Of a stretch of 64,000 nucleotides of DNA, positions 17,954 to 26,924 are shown piece after piece; position 1 is the stretch's first letter; every line of letters begins with the position of its first letter. Origin of the DNA: Cyanosarcina radialis HA8281-LM2 (GTDB lineage Bacteria; Cyanobacteriota; Cyanobacteriia; Cyanobacteriales; CCAP-1448). The position numbers were made by a program, and so were the translations under genes. The stretch spans positions 1 through 64,000 of the forward strand of contig JAHHHA010000018.1 in the NCBI GenBank assembly GCA_019359615.1. Direction: 5' to 3'. The notes under the pieces are model-generated. The model was not told the DNA's origin. It was given only the letters and a program-made list of their open reading frames with translations, and made no database searches.

Positions 17954-18364
17954 ATGAAATTACATTTAGTAATTCCCGCCGTTGCTGCTATCTTAACCGC
18001 TGGAATCCAACCCACGCTATCTGTCCCCGTCCCCTTAAATATCGGAACAGATCAAAGATTAGTATTAATCAATATAGATGGTACTATTTCTCGATCGATT
18101 GGTGGGGTTGTCTCTAGCCAAAGTTTTAATAGTATAGGTTTCACAGGCCGCTATGAAGTTATCTTCAATCGAGATGTGACGAAGTGTATCTATCTAGGAA
18201 ATGTTGGCACGCCTGGAGCTTCCGGAGCAGGCGAGGGCACTGTATCATTTACCTCGCGAGCGTTAAATCCCAACGGGATATTTGTCGAACGCAGAGATGT
18301 TGCTGGCAAGTTCGTTAACGGATCGTTCTTTGTTGGGGTCTTCTGTCCTAGAGTTACCAAATAA
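17954..18364 (+). CDS. Small exported protein of unknown function
   Basis: 136 residues from the ATG at 17954, preceded by GAGGAAACAAAAATC. An N-terminal signal peptide (LHLVIPAVAAILTAG) is followed by a beta-rich, Gly/Ser-rich body and two Cys (KCIYLG and VFCPR) that could pair. No family recognised. It stands between glycan genes and ends before a strong hairpin. Confidence 0.65.
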   Translation: MKLHLVIPAVAAILTAGIQPTLSVPVPLNIGTDQRLVLINIDGTISRSIGGVVSSQSFNSIGFTGRYEVIFNRDVTKCIYLGNVGTPGASGAGEGTVSFTSRALNPNGIFVERRDVAGKFVNGSFFVGVFCPRVTK

Positions 18365-18380
18365 TCTCTGCCATACAAAA

Positions 18381-18410
18381 CTGCCTCCCCTCGCAATCGA
18401 GGAGAGGCAG
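18381..18410. terminator. Bidirectional hairpin terminator between convergent genes
   Basis: CTGCCTCCCCTCG-CAAT-CGAGGAGAGGCAG: a 13-bp stem with one mismatch and a 4-nt loop. It is placed between the stops of 17954-18364 (+) and 18438-18617 (-). The minus-strand transcript continues into TTTTG. Confidence 0.8.
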
Positions 18411-18437
18411 CTTGGTTTCAATTACTAAATGGGTTTA

Positions 18438-18617
18438 TTAAGCATTGAGGGTTTGAGGAGTGCGAGAGCGCCCTCCCAAAACTTCCTGAGTCAGAGTGCG
18501 ATCGCCAATTAGAGGTGTCATCTCTTGATAGCAAGAGGTGCAGAACCAATATATCCCGCCTTGACGAGCGTGGCGCAAAAGGATGTTACCGCAGCAAGGG
18601 CAAGTATTTGGTCGCAT
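18438..18617 (-). CDS. Small zinc-ribbon protein
   Basis: 59 residues from the ATG at 18617, with GGAGATAAGATT upstream. CPCC and CTSC pairs (NTCPCCGNI ... YWFCTSCYQEM) form a four-Cys zinc ribbon. This size and pattern occur in many cyanobacteria; the function is not known to me. It lies 28 bp after the GT4 stop, so it is likely cotranscribed. Confidence 0.75.
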   Translation of the reverse strand: MRPNTCPCCGNILLRHARQGGIYWFCTSCYQEMTPLIGDRTLTQEVLGGRSRTPQTLNA

Positions 18618-18645
18618 AATCTTATCTCCAATTAAAAACAGCGCG

Positions 18646-19716
18646 TTAAAAAACTGGTTTTGATTCAGAAAGGCTGCCATTTAAAGCAAAACGACCTTCA
18701 AGGATTTCTCGATAAGCCGCTTCGTAGCCATCTACCATTTGAGCGATCGTAAATCGGCTTTCAACTTCATCTCGACAGGCTTGACGAGAGAGCGCTAAAG
18801 CATCGGGAATCTTAGCCGCCATTTCTTCCCAACTTTGGCAGACAAAACCCGTCTTGCCATCAGCAATTACCTCTCGTACCGAACCGAGATCGATCCCGAT
18901 GACTGGCGTGCCAGCGGCCATCGATTCGATCATCACTAACCCAAAGGGTTCTCGCCAAGTAATTGGAAATAGTGTCACTGCCGCATGAGCTAATAGTTCG
19001 ACTTTTTCCTCGTGACTGACTTCACCCAAAAACTCAATTTGTCCTCCATCTATCAGATGAGCGATTTCCGTTTCAAAGAACTCTACGTCTACGGCATCGA
19101 TTTTGCCTGCCATTTTTAGATGATAGCCAGTCTTTTTAGCAATCTCGATCGCCAATTGGGGACCTTTCTCAGGAGACATCCGCCCCAAAAAGGCTAAATA
19201 TGGTGGTTCGGATGGCTGGGCGATAAAGGGGTATTTTGATACATCGATCGCGTTGTAAACCGTGCGAACGTAGTTTAGATCTTTGTACTGGCGTTGGGCA
19301 TCGCTAATAGAGATATATGGCTGATGGCGGTATTGGCTAAAGATTTTGAGGAAATCCTCAGTCAAGTTGCCGTGCAGGGTGTGAACTGTTGGTGTTTTCA
19401 CCAGTTCTGCAAAGGGTAATGCCGAAAAACCCATGTGAGAATGAATGATATCGAACTCTGCGGCTCGTCCGTAAACCGAGCCTAGTTTCATCATTTCGTA
19501 CACTGCTGGTTCCTTAATCTCCGGATCGAGGCGTAGGGCACGAGGATGGATGGATTCTAGCTTGGCTAAGGTTTGAGAGTCTCCAGAGGCAAACAAGGTG
19601 ACTTCATGACCTCGGCGGACTAATTCATCAGTTACAGAGCTAACTACCAGTTCAATCCCACCATAGGTTGGGGGCGGTACTCTTTCCCACAGGGGAGCAA
19701 CTTGGGCAATTCGCAT
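18646..19716 (-). CDS. GT4 family glycosyltransferase
   Basis: 356 residues, GT-B fold: RIAQVAPLWERVPPPTYGGI at the N-terminus, VYNAIDVSKYPF at the hinge, LAFLGRMSPEKG, then FPITWREPFGLVMIESMAAG with the donor-binding Glu pair and TPVIG. Proteins of this kind transfer sugars or synthesise glycosides in cyanobacteria. The start at 19716 is a clean ATG. It runs opposite to the main glycan operon. Confidence 0.88.
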   Translation of the reverse strand: MRIAQVAPLWERVPPPTYGGIELVVSSVTDELVRRGHEVTLFASGDSQTLAKLESIHPRALRLDPEIKEPAVYEMMKLGSVYGRAAEFDIIHSHMGFSALPFAELVKTPTVHTLHGNLTEDFLKIFSQYRHQPYISISDAQRQYKDLNYVRTVYNAIDVSKYPFIAQPSEPPYLAFLGRMSPEKGPQLAIEIAKKTGYHLKMAGKIDAVDVEFFETEIAHLIDGGQIEFLGEVSHEEKVELLAHAAVTLFPITWREPFGLVMIESMAAGTPVIGIDLGSVREVIADGKTGFVCQSWEEMAAKIPDALALSRQACRDEVESRFTIAQMVDGYEAAYREILEGRFALNGSLSESKPVF

Positions 19717-20019
19717 AATTTAGATTTGATGTTGTTCTCGATTAAGGTTGAACCCAAAACGACTACAGGTTTAGTAGGTAGTTGTTCTGGTGTAACTTAA
19801 AAATTAAGTTAACCTTAATTCTACCGAACAGTGGAAGTGAGGATAACCCTACTAAAAGTCTATTCCCCGTCAAATGGTGATAAACTGTGACCTCCAAATG
19901 GCTCTTAAATTATAGAACTATGACTTCGATCTTGGGGATCGTTTCCCCGTAAGGATTTGAAAGCTTTAGATTTTTTTTAGATTTGTCGCCGCTGAAGGTA
20001 ATAGGAAATACAGCTTTTT
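19717..20019. other. Intergenic region with nested inverted repeats
   Basis: About 300 bp between two minus-strand glycosyltransferase genes. TAACTTAA-AAA-TTAAGTTA at 19793-19811 is a perfect 8-bp A/T-rich stem. An outer pair, ATTAAGGTT at 19741 and AACCTTAAT at 19811, brackets it. This could be the operator or leader of the GT4 gene or an end of the upstream transcript. Otherwise I see nothing. Confidence 0.4.
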
Positions 20020-22590
20020 TTATTTGTCATTGGCAAGTGCAGATAAGGTTTGCCAAGCTTGGAAGAAATTACCTTGCATCAAAGCTGCTATACCGCTAAG
20101 TGCTTGGATTTCTGGCAGGTTGGGGTTAAGGGCGATCGCTGGTTGCAGGGCAGTTCGGGCGGCGTGCGATCGCCATTGATATAGATAAACAAATGCCAGA
20201 TAAGCATGAGCGTAGGGATTGGCTGCATCTACTAAAGTAATGCGTTTCAAGGTAGCAATTAAGGGGTCTACTTGTTGCTGCAAGGCTTGAGACAACGCCA
20301 AAGCATAGAGCCATGACAAGTTTTCAGGCTGCTGTTGCAGGCGAAAGGTTAAAGCTTGAGATGCTTGAACTAAATAATCTTGAATGGGATCGTACTGATT
20401 AATTCGAGCTACTTCTTCAAATACAGGCGATAGAGCCTTTGTCCCTTTGGGTAAAGCGGCCGATAAAGCCCGCATTTGGGTAATTAGGTCGAGTTCTGGT
20501 GCAGGGGTGGCGTTGGCCACAGGATCGATCTTCAGGGTTACAGGCGTTACGGGGAGAGCGTAATGTTCTCCAGTTTGCCGATTTAAGTAGATGGCATCTA
20601 AGGTGTAGCTTCCAGCCGGAACGTCTAAGGGGGGTAACATGGCCAGGCGTTCGATGACTTGGAAACTGTTTTGACCTTTGGCCCCCAGCCCCTGTCTGCC
20701 CTCACCCCAGCCCTCTCCCACGGGAGAGGGAGCAAGAGGGAGAGGGTTAGGTAGATCGGCAAACAAATTCCCCATGCCGATACCACGATCGTGCAACCAA
20801 CTACTAGAACCGCTACTGTTGCGCCAAGTCAGCAATACCAACCCCGATCGCAATTCCTCCAGATCTCCAGACCACTCGTAGGTTACGGGAACTGGCTTAC
20901 CAGGCGGGGCTGTTTGGGGGACTACCACTCGCTCTAACTTCACCGATCGAGGAGCAGGGGAGGCAGGGGAGGCAGGGGGAGCAGGGGGAGCAGGGGAAGT
21001 TAACAGTTGTACCTCGACTGGTGGTTGGCGACGACGGTAAAGCTTAAGAAGAGTGCTATCGGGTAAATTCCAGGTTTTGTGCGGTTGGAAATCTCCACCT
21101 CGATCGACAATTTGGGTAATGGCAGCTTGGGCTTCTTCGGGAACTGAGCCTTGTTCGCCAGTTTTAGTGACGAACCAAGAAAGCGATCGCGCGTCTTGTT
21201 GTACCTGCTTTTTCCGCACTCCCACTTGACGGGCGTAAACCTGAAAGTTCTGCAAAGCGCCGTAATAATTGAGATTGTGTTGGTTAACCGCAGTGGTAGA
21301 GGGCAACACGCCTAAGTTAGAGCGGAGATATGGTTCGGTTTTAATTATTTCGTCAATTACTTGAGTCAGGGGCCAATCGGCTCCCGTATAGGCATAGTGC
21401 TGGGCGGTAGGAGTTACGATCGAGGTCAACCAAGAGCCAACAGCCCCACCTACGGGATACAAGTTGAGGAACAAAAGTAGGATGGCTGCACCAATACTTC
21501 CCCAACGGATGCGATCGAATAAGCGACTGCTTCCTAAAGTTAAGCCATATGCTAAAAACACTGACACTATCGGCAAATAGGGCATGATGTAGCGCAGATC
21601 TTTGTTGACGATGGCGCTGGCAAGGAAATAAGAGCCGCAAAAAAAGACTGCCAGCCAACGCAGAGCCGAATTAATATGGCTTTGAGCGAAAAAACTCTTC
21701 CAGTGGAGCAACAAACAGACGATCGGTACTAATAATAGAATCCAAGAAAGAGCGCGGGGTAGGTCGTTCCAGTAGTAAGTCCAGGCTGCTAGGGTATTGA
21801 GCGGCGGATCTCCTTCTAAGGTTGCAGGTTCGATATTGGCGTTACTAAAACCGCTAAAGACAAATATCAAATTAGTGCGATACCAAGGAGCAAAAATAAC
21901 GATGCTGAGGAGTAAACCGCTAGCTAATTGAGCTAGCCTGCCACAACTTCGCCGCCAAACATTCTTGCTGGTTTCCCAGAGAAGGGGAAAGAAGAGAAAG
22001 AAGAGAGCAGTCTGCTTGACTAACATTGCCAGTCCAAAGCAAAGTCCAAAACCGAAAATTGTTGCCCAACTTTTTTTGGTGGTTTTGGCATCTCGCCAAA
22101 GAGTCAAACAGCAAAAACTGGCTGCTACCAAGGCTGTGAGGGGATAATCTAACAGGTATTCCAACCGGACGGTGTATAACCGGGGTAATAGCAGGCAAAG
22201 TCCCGCTGCCCAGAGTCCGACGCGATCGCTAAACAGGTGTTTGCCGATGCCATAGACTGAAAACAGCAAAATGGCACTAAAGAGCAGATTGACCGCTGTT
22301 GCCTGGTCTGGTCCGGTCCCGAAGATATTGAGAATAGGTGCGGTGGCAATATATACGAGTGGTGGATACTTAGAGGAGAGCATCCAAAAGTTAGTCCACC
22401 ATTCGCCCGAAAAGAACTGGGGACTTTGTTGCAATGCGTGCCAATAGTTTAGGGAACCCGTTAAGTGTTTGGCTAAGTCCCAAGAAGGAGGAGTGCGATC
22501 GACTGCCAGCCAAATTAGATCGCTGATTGCCCCGATTAGCCAAATAATGCCTAGAATTAGTAAATTTTTGTCTTTAAGGTTTTGTCTCAT
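20020..22590 (-). CDS. PMT/ArnT-like membrane glycosyltransferase (GT39/GT83 type)
   Basis: 856 residues from the ATG at 22590 (a GTG at 22641 is also in frame). About 10-12 N-terminal membrane segments; the first loop has PPSWDLAKHLTGSLNYWHAL and later YPPLVYIATAPIL, the Asp-containing loop typical of dolichyl/undecaprenyl-phosphate sugar transferases. RLEYLLDYPL fits the next conserved loop. The C-terminal half is soluble, probably periplasmic, ending in helical TPR-like repeats. A Pro/Ala repeat and a family B palindrome (20699-20752) are translated in frame. Likely adds a lipid-linked sugar outside the inner membrane. Confidence 0.8.
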   Translation of the reverse strand: MRQNLKDKNLLILGIIWLIGAISDLIWLAVDRTPPSWDLAKHLTGSLNYWHALQQSPQFFSGEWWTNFWMLSSKYPPLVYIATAPILNIFGTGPDQATAVNLLFSAILLFSVYGIGKHLFSDRVGLWAAGLCLLLPRLYTVRLEYLLDYPLTALVAASFCCLTLWRDAKTTKKSWATIFGFGLCFGLAMLVKQTALFFLFFPLLWETSKNVWRRSCGRLAQLASGLLLSIVIFAPWYRTNLIFVFSGFSNANIEPATLEGDPPLNTLAAWTYYWNDLPRALSWILLLVPIVCLLLHWKSFFAQSHINSALRWLAVFFCGSYFLASAIVNKDLRYIMPYLPIVSVFLAYGLTLGSSRLFDRIRWGSIGAAILLLFLNLYPVGGAVGSWLTSIVTPTAQHYAYTGADWPLTQVIDEIIKTEPYLRSNLGVLPSTTAVNQHNLNYYGALQNFQVYARQVGVRKKQVQQDARSLSWFVTKTGEQGSVPEEAQAAITQIVDRGGDFQPHKTWNLPDSTLLKLYRRRQPPVEVQLLTSPAPPAPPASPASPAPRSVKLERVVVPQTAPPGKPVPVTYEWSGDLEELRSGLVLLTWRNSSGSSSWLHDRGIGMGNLFADLPNPLPLAPSPVGEGWGEGRQGLGAKGQNSFQVIERLAMLPPLDVPAGSYTLDAIYLNRQTGEHYALPVTPVTLKIDPVANATPAPELDLITQMRALSAALPKGTKALSPVFEEVARINQYDPIQDYLVQASQALTFRLQQQPENLSWLYALALSQALQQQVDPLIATLKRITLVDAANPYAHAYLAFVYLYQWRSHAARTALQPAIALNPNLPEIQALSGIAALMQGNFFQAWQTLSALANDK
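20699..20752. repeat. Family B palindromic repeat inside a coding sequence
   Basis: CCCTCACCCCAGCCCTCTCCCACGGGAGAGGGAGC... with hairpin CCCTCTCCCACGGGAGAGGG. Translated in frame (minus strand) as PLAPSPVGEGWGEG. Confidence 0.88.
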
Positions 22591-22722
22591 GCCTAGCGAT
22601 CGTATTATCCCTTTATCGATCCAGTGCGATTTTAACCTCACTGTGGGATGCGTGCGATCGAGACGATCTGTTTAATTCTTCTAGAATTATCGAAGCTGTA
22701 CGCAAGTTACATTGAAGTCGTT

Positions 22723-23091
22723 ATGGAAATTAGCAGCAAAGACCGAGAAATCCTAGAACGCTTAGAAGAGGAACTATGGCGCGAAGAGACTCGTTTTGAT
22801 TTGCAGCGCATGAACGAACTCATTGCCACTGACTTCTTTGAGTTTGGCCGTTCTGGGCGCGTCTACCAAAGAGAGGATACCCTCGCGGTGGCGCGTCAAA
22901 CGATCGATGCCATCTTGCCACTACCTGAGTTTCAAGTGCGCCTGCTCGATGAGAACATCGCCCAGGTTACTTATAACACTTCGGTTACGTATGATGGCGC
23001 GATCGAATATGCACGCAGAAGCTCGATCTGGTCGCGAACCACAAGCGGTTGGGTAATTCGTTTTCATCAGGGTACGCCGTTTCAACCATGA
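22723..23091 (+). CDS. NTF2-like (DUF4440-type) protein
   Basis: 122 residues from the ATG at 22723 (MEISSKDREIL). The pattern RFDLQRMNELIATDFFEFGRSGRVYQREDTL and the closing WVIRFHQGTPF are those of DUF4440/SnoaL-like alpha-beta barrels, often of unknown ligand. It is divergent from the GT39-like gene. Complete length for the family. Confidence 0.8.
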   Translation: MEISSKDREILERLEEELWREETRFDLQRMNELIATDFFEFGRSGRVYQREDTLAVARQTIDAILPLPEFQVRLLDENIAQVTYNTSVTYDGAIEYARRSSIWSRTTSGWVIRFHQGTPFQP

Positions 23092-23157
23092 TTTAGAGTG
23101 TATTGCTAACTCCCACCAGGTTTTATTTGAGTTGATGTAGGAGAGCGATCGCATTTA

Positions 23158-23520
23158 TTACATATAGTCTGGGTTTGAAGTTGTATCCTGCTCGACAATG
23201 GCTCCTAAATCTAAAGCAAACATCAAGGCTTGTTTGATTTCGAGCATGGTTTCCTCTGATAGTTCGCCAAGTTTGCGTTCCAATCTCACAGATGGGACAG
23301 AACCTAAACCTTGCACGTTAGCAACAGACCCCTGCCGTAGAAACGGTAAATTAGGCAACTCAACCTCGTAAGCACTCCCTCGGTTCTGAGTCGTTACGGG
23401 TATATAGAGAACCAAAGCTCGTGGGGGTTCTGTATCGTAGCGAGACACGATAACGATCGGACGTGTTTTGGCTGCGAGTCCTAGATCGACCAGCCAGACC
23501 TCACCAGGTTTAGGGTTCAT
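23158..23520 (-). CDS. MazF/PemK-type endoribonuclease toxin
   Basis: 120 residues: MNPKPGEVWLVDLGLAAKTR followed by PIVIVSR and the IPVTTQNRGSAYEVELP block of the MazF/PemK family. It should cleave RNA when free. The ATG at 23520 overlaps the antitoxin reading frame by 11 nt. This toxin and the one at 2349 are different subfamilies. Confidence 0.88.
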   Translation of the reverse strand: MNPKPGEVWLVDLGLAAKTRPIVIVSRYDTEPPRALVLYIPVTTQNRGSAYEVELPNLPFLRQGSVANVQGLGSVPSVRLERKLGELSEETMLEIKQALMFALDLGAIVEQDTTSNPDYM

Positions 23521-23686
23521 CGATTAGATCCAATACCTCCTGCTCGACTGCCCTAGAACGAAGAAGATCTAAAGCATCTCGATCTGCCAATTCAATAATC
23601 TCTACAAGGTACTGCCGCACCTGTTCGACGATCGCAGGTTGCCATTGACGCAGTTTTATATCGAGTTCTTGAATCAAGGTATCCAT
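23510..23686 (-). CDS. Short antitoxin partner of the PemK-type toxin
   Basis: 58 residues, ATG at 23686 and TAA at 23512-23510: MDTLIQELDIKLRQWQP ... VEQEVLDLIDEP. It is acidic and helical and overlaps the toxin start by 11 nt (ATGAACCCTAA). Size, order and overlap are typical of a TA antitoxin. The family is not recognised by motif, so the role rests on context. Confidence 0.7.
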   Translation of the reverse strand: MDTLIQELDIKLRQWQPAIVEQVRQYLVEIIELADRDALDLLRSRAVEQEVLDLIDEP

Positions 23687-23723
23687 GTCAAGTTTTTACA
23701 GTAGATAATACTTTTAGTCTAAG

Positions 23724-23800
23724 AGACATTTCTAGAAATTCACCTGAAACCTCGATCGCCTCTCTTTTGGTCGATATCATCCTATCCTTTAGTAGGCGAT
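23724..23800. repeat. Duplicated 75-bp sequence (family E), copy 1
   Basis: AGACATTTCTAGAAATTCAC... to ...TTTAGTAGGCGAT. It matches 26925-27002 at most positions. It forms the upstream region and possibly the start of the SUKH gene. Confidence 0.75.
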
Positions 23801-24419
23801 GCCTGACCAACTTCTGAAAGATGTAATAAAGGCTGCGCGATCGCGCTCTGATGGGTATAGCTACCTGTTATCGATCGAGAGAACTTTTGTTACAGACAAG
23901 ATTGGATTTAATCGTATGCACAGTATTGATTTTCAAGGCATCACATTGATTTCTGATTCACCACTATCTCCTGTCTCTATTGAAGAATTAGAAAGTGTGG
24001 AAGCGCGGCTAGGATTTAATTTTCCAGAGGCTTATCGAGCTTTTATTACCACTTTAGGAATCGGTGAAACTGAGTTTCATATACGGACATTGCCGCCGCA
24101 GCTTATTCTAGATGACTATCTGCTTGAAGTCCAAGAGCGATTATCAGAGTTTTGGTTTTGGGATAGAAGCCCAGATATATTGACGCAAGCTCATGCTGTT
24201 GAGTGTGTGCCATTTTTTGATAGCCCAGACGGGGATGATATTCTTTTCCATCCATCCGATCGAAGTCGCTGGTTCATTCTCCCGCATGAAGAAGAGGAGA
24301 TATTTGTAGTTCATTCATTTCAGGAGCTTTGTACGTTTTATCTTCAGCGGTATGACGATTTGCAGCCTCCTTACAAATTTGATGTCATGGAGTGCGCCGC
24401 ATTAGAAGAACCCTGGTGA
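23799..24419 (+). CDS. SUKH (SMI1/KNR4) superfamily protein
   Basis: 206 residues; the recognisable core is PVSIEELESVEARLGFNFPE then AYRAFITTLGIGE, and a C-terminal block WFILPHEEEEIFVVHSFQEL, the SMI1/KNR4 pattern. Many SUKH proteins are immunity proteins against secreted toxins, but no toxin partner is visible here. The N-terminal 39 residues may not be translated: an ATG at 23916 (MHSIDFQG) starts the conserved part, and the upstream section lies in duplicated sequence. Confidence 0.75.
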   Translation: MPDQLLKDVIKAARSRSDGYSYLLSIERTFVTDKIGFNRMHSIDFQGITLISDSPLSPVSIEELESVEARLGFNFPEAYRAFITTLGIGETEFHIRTLPPQLILDDYLLEVQERLSEFWFWDRSPDILTQAHAVECVPFFDSPDGDDILFHPSDRSRWFILPHEEEEIFVVHSFQELCTFYLQRYDDLQPPYKFDVMECAALEEPW

Positions 24420-24476
24420 AGCAGACTCACGAGATCTATACCAAATCTAACAGTGGATAATACTTGCTTCCAGGTT

Positions 24477-24605
24477 TCAAGCTGACTCGCCAACTGATTG
24501 TAAAACCTCTGCGTAAAGCCGCGCATCAATCCAGAAGCCAACCCGATCGATTAAGTCATTAAGTAACGGTTTTACCTCTTGAATCAAAAAAGGCACTACA
24601 ACTTC
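24477..24605 (-). pseudogene. C-terminal fragment of a DUF3368 PIN-like toxin
   Basis: The minus-strand frame ending with TGA at 24479-24477 encodes VVVPFLIQEVKPLLNDLI, then FWIDARLYAEVLQSVGE, the characteristic C-terminus of DUF3368 PIN-like proteins (usually about 150-160 residues). The N-terminal part, including the catalytic acids, is missing; upstream sequence runs into the HepT-like coding strand. It is a truncated toxin remnant. Confidence 0.6.
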
Positions 24606-24652
24606 GAGATTGTATCGATCGAATTGAAGCTTATACTCTTGAAGGAAGAGAA

Positions 24653-24913
24653 GTGTTTTTGGCAGATATTAAGACTCAAGATGCTGTAATCAGAAATTTG
24701 CAAACTTTCTGCGAATCTACTCAAAGATTACCAATAAAGTGGAAAGCGGCACACCCAGAAACTGATTGGATAAGAATTGCCGAATTTCGGATTTTTTTGG
24801 CTCATCAATATTTAGATGTCGATCTGGAAATTGTTTGGAATGTAGCGACCAACTATTTGCCTGAATTGAAAATGACCGTTGAAGCAATCGCCCAAGAATA
24901 TTGGAATCAGTAA
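24653..24913 (+). CDS. HepT-like HEPN protein, N-terminus probably truncated
   Basis: 86 residues if translated from the GTG at 24653: FLADIKTQDAVIRNLQTFCE, WIRIAEFRIFLAHQYLDVDL. This is the DUF86/HepT pattern, where R-x4-6-H-x-Y is the RNase active site (here R...H-Q-Y). The same frame continues upstream with recognisable HepT sequence (LQLRDCIDRIEAYTLEGREV) but no start codon before a TAA near 24560, so the 5' end seems lost. No MntA nucleotidyltransferase partner is seen. Probably a decayed TA component. Confidence 0.65.
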   Translation: MFLADIKTQDAVIRNLQTFCESTQRLPIKWKAAHPETDWIRIAEFRIFLAHQYLDVDLEIVWNVATNYLPELKMTVEAIAQEYWNQ

Positions 24914-25228
24914 ACTGAAGTGTACCCATCAATAGCTAAATATGTAAAAATTGCTACAATTTATATTTTTCTCATTTCTCCAAGATGACTCTAATAAAAG
25001 CGATGTAAATCTGAAGATTTACTAAATTTTACCCGTCTAATTCCCCTAAGCTCCGATAACATAGAGGCAAGTTTGACTTCTAATTACATAAATTATGCAG
25101 TTAGACTCCAAGCGATCGATCTAATAAATAGTTAGCAAACTGAAAATTTTTCGATCGAATTGAGATCTTAGATTTCCAATGTCATTTCATTAATCTGTTT
25201 ATCCTAGTATTTTAGGAGTAGCCGATCG
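24914..25228. other. Intergenic region, nothing recognised
   Basis: A/T-rich stretch between the HepT remnant and the GMC oxidoreductase. No ORF, repeat or hairpin seen. TTTAGGAG at 25211-25218 precedes the GTG of the next gene and likely serves as its ribosome-binding site. Confidence 0.4.
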
Positions 25229-26908
25229 GTGGTATTTTCTCCGTCAACGTATGTAAACTTTGTATCTGAGGCGACCGCTTCGCAGGAACGCCTATTTCTG
25301 CAATATATAAGTCCGCGCAACGATTTCGACGTAATCATCATTGGATCGGGTATCGGCGGGGGCGTGCTGGCTGACGATCTAGCCGAGCGGATAGGAAAAA
25401 ACCAGCGAATACTCCTGCTAGAAGCTGGATCGTTCGTCTACCCTACTCATGTCTACAATGTATGTCGCTTTCCCAACGCCAGCATCGCCAAGCATTTTGG
25501 CTGCGATACCTTCTGGCAATCTGGCAATCCTGGAACGCAAAACTATATTGGCGAGAAGCCACAACTAAATTTCGGCGGTCGATCGATTTTCTGGTCTGGT
25601 CTAATTCCTGCAATTCAGGGATGGGAACTGGATTTTTTCCCTGACACGGTTAAGCAAGACTTAGAAGCTGGTCTGCTGAATCTGGCTGGAGAGGCGATGA
25701 ATGAATCGAGAAGCATGGGATCGGTCGCCCAGGCAATCGTTGCCAAGCTTCGGCAATCGCCGCTGGCCAGCGATTTCTCAATTCAAGAGACACCTCGCGC
25801 TTTACACCAACCTTACTTAGAGTCGGACAGCAAACCAAAAGATCGATTTTTTACTGAGCCAACTGGTGTTTTCAATACGGCTGAGTTACTAATTAACCAG
25901 TTAGGACTCACTCCTGGAATCAGCCAGGGAGACGGGCCTGGTCTGCACATACTTCTGAATCACTATGTCGAAGATGTGAAAAAACAGGGGGCATCTTTTA
26001 CTATTGTGGGTCGCAATACGTTAACTGGGGCGGCGCGAGAGTTTCAAGCGGGGACCGTCATTCTGGCTGCTGGCTCGATCGAAAGCCCCAAACTCATTCA
26101 ACGTTCGAGCGTGTACGGTCTATTACCTGCGGCTACACAACAATTAGTCGGGCTGGGGCTTACAGATCATCCGACATCCAACGAAATAACCACCTACGCC
26201 ACAGGCATCGGCAATGTAGCGATCGGGAGCGACGATCATGCCAAGATTATTTTTTATTCTCGTGGACTCAGAGACTCGAACGATGAGATTAGATATCCAT
26301 TCAACGTGGAAATGAATATCAATCATGAATACTGGCATTTGCGAGAGAACGATCCTACTGAAAGCCAATCGAGCAACCCTACAAACGGGGCAGCCCGAAT
26401 CGATATTAAGTTCAGTTTTGCAAACTGCCTAGATGACGAGAATCAGGTGAAACCATCCCCACCATCAAGCTTCGTTCCTGAAATTGCCTTTAGAAATTTG
26501 AGTTGGGCAGACTACCTAGCCCAATCTCGTTTTCCTGCCTTGGCAGGTTGGCAGAAGAGCGCTAGTGAAATATTTGCGATTCTCAACAGCGTGACTTACG
26601 AGATCTTCAAACAATTCGACAACAACGGGAACCCTGCACGACCTGTCGATGAAGTATGGTACGGGCAAGGCGGCAAGGGTTTTGGGTGGGGAACCGTTCA
26701 TCATTCGGCTGGTTCCTTACGAATGCCGTACAGGACTCGACTCGATGCCCCATTTTCAACCAGTTCCGTTGTAGACGAAAACCTGAGTGTTTCTGGAGTG
26801 CCAGGTTTATATATTTGTGATATGTCTGTTATGCCCTTTAGCTCCGCAGCCAATCCGGTACGCACGCTGGTCGCTCTTGCTCTCAGGTTATCTCGTCACC
26901 TCAGTTGA
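25229..26908 (+). CDS. GMC-type FAD oxidoreductase
   Basis: 559 residues from the GTG at 25229. N-terminal FAD-binding motif VIIIGSGIGGGVLADDLAE, a middle variable region, and the GMC C-terminal signature HHSAGSLRMPY ... SVSGVPGLYICDMSVMPFSS then NPVRTLVALALRL. The His in the HHSAGS block and Asn of SAANP are at the usual active-site positions. GMC enzymes oxidise alcohols (glucose, choline, cholesterol and others). The substrate is unknown; proximity to the terpenoid-type operon makes a sterol or terpene alcohol possible (inference). Confidence 0.85.
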   Translation: MVFSPSTYVNFVSEATASQERLFLQYISPRNDFDVIIIGSGIGGGVLADDLAERIGKNQRILLLEAGSFVYPTHVYNVCRFPNASIAKHFGCDTFWQSGNPGTQNYIGEKPQLNFGGRSIFWSGLIPAIQGWELDFFPDTVKQDLEAGLLNLAGEAMNESRSMGSVAQAIVAKLRQSPLASDFSIQETPRALHQPYLESDSKPKDRFFTEPTGVFNTAELLINQLGLTPGISQGDGPGLHILLNHYVEDVKKQGASFTIVGRNTLTGAAREFQAGTVILAAGSIESPKLIQRSSVYGLLPAATQQLVGLGLTDHPTSNEITTYATGIGNVAIGSDDHAKIIFYSRGLRDSNDEIRYPFNVEMNINHEYWHLRENDPTESQSSNPTNGAARIDIKFSFANCLDDENQVKPSPPSSFVPEIAFRNLSWADYLAQSRFPALAGWQKSASEIFAILNSVTYEIFKQFDNNGNPARPVDEVWYGQGGKGFGWGTVHHSAGSLRMPYRTRLDAPFSTSSVVDENLSVSGVPGLYICDMSVMPFSSAANPVRTLVALALRLSRHLS

Positions 26909-26924
26909 TGATAAGAACTACATT

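Noticed and set aside
22648-22722. N-terminal extension of the DUF4440-type protein
   Set aside because: The first 25 residues do not fit the family; the ATG at 22723 does.
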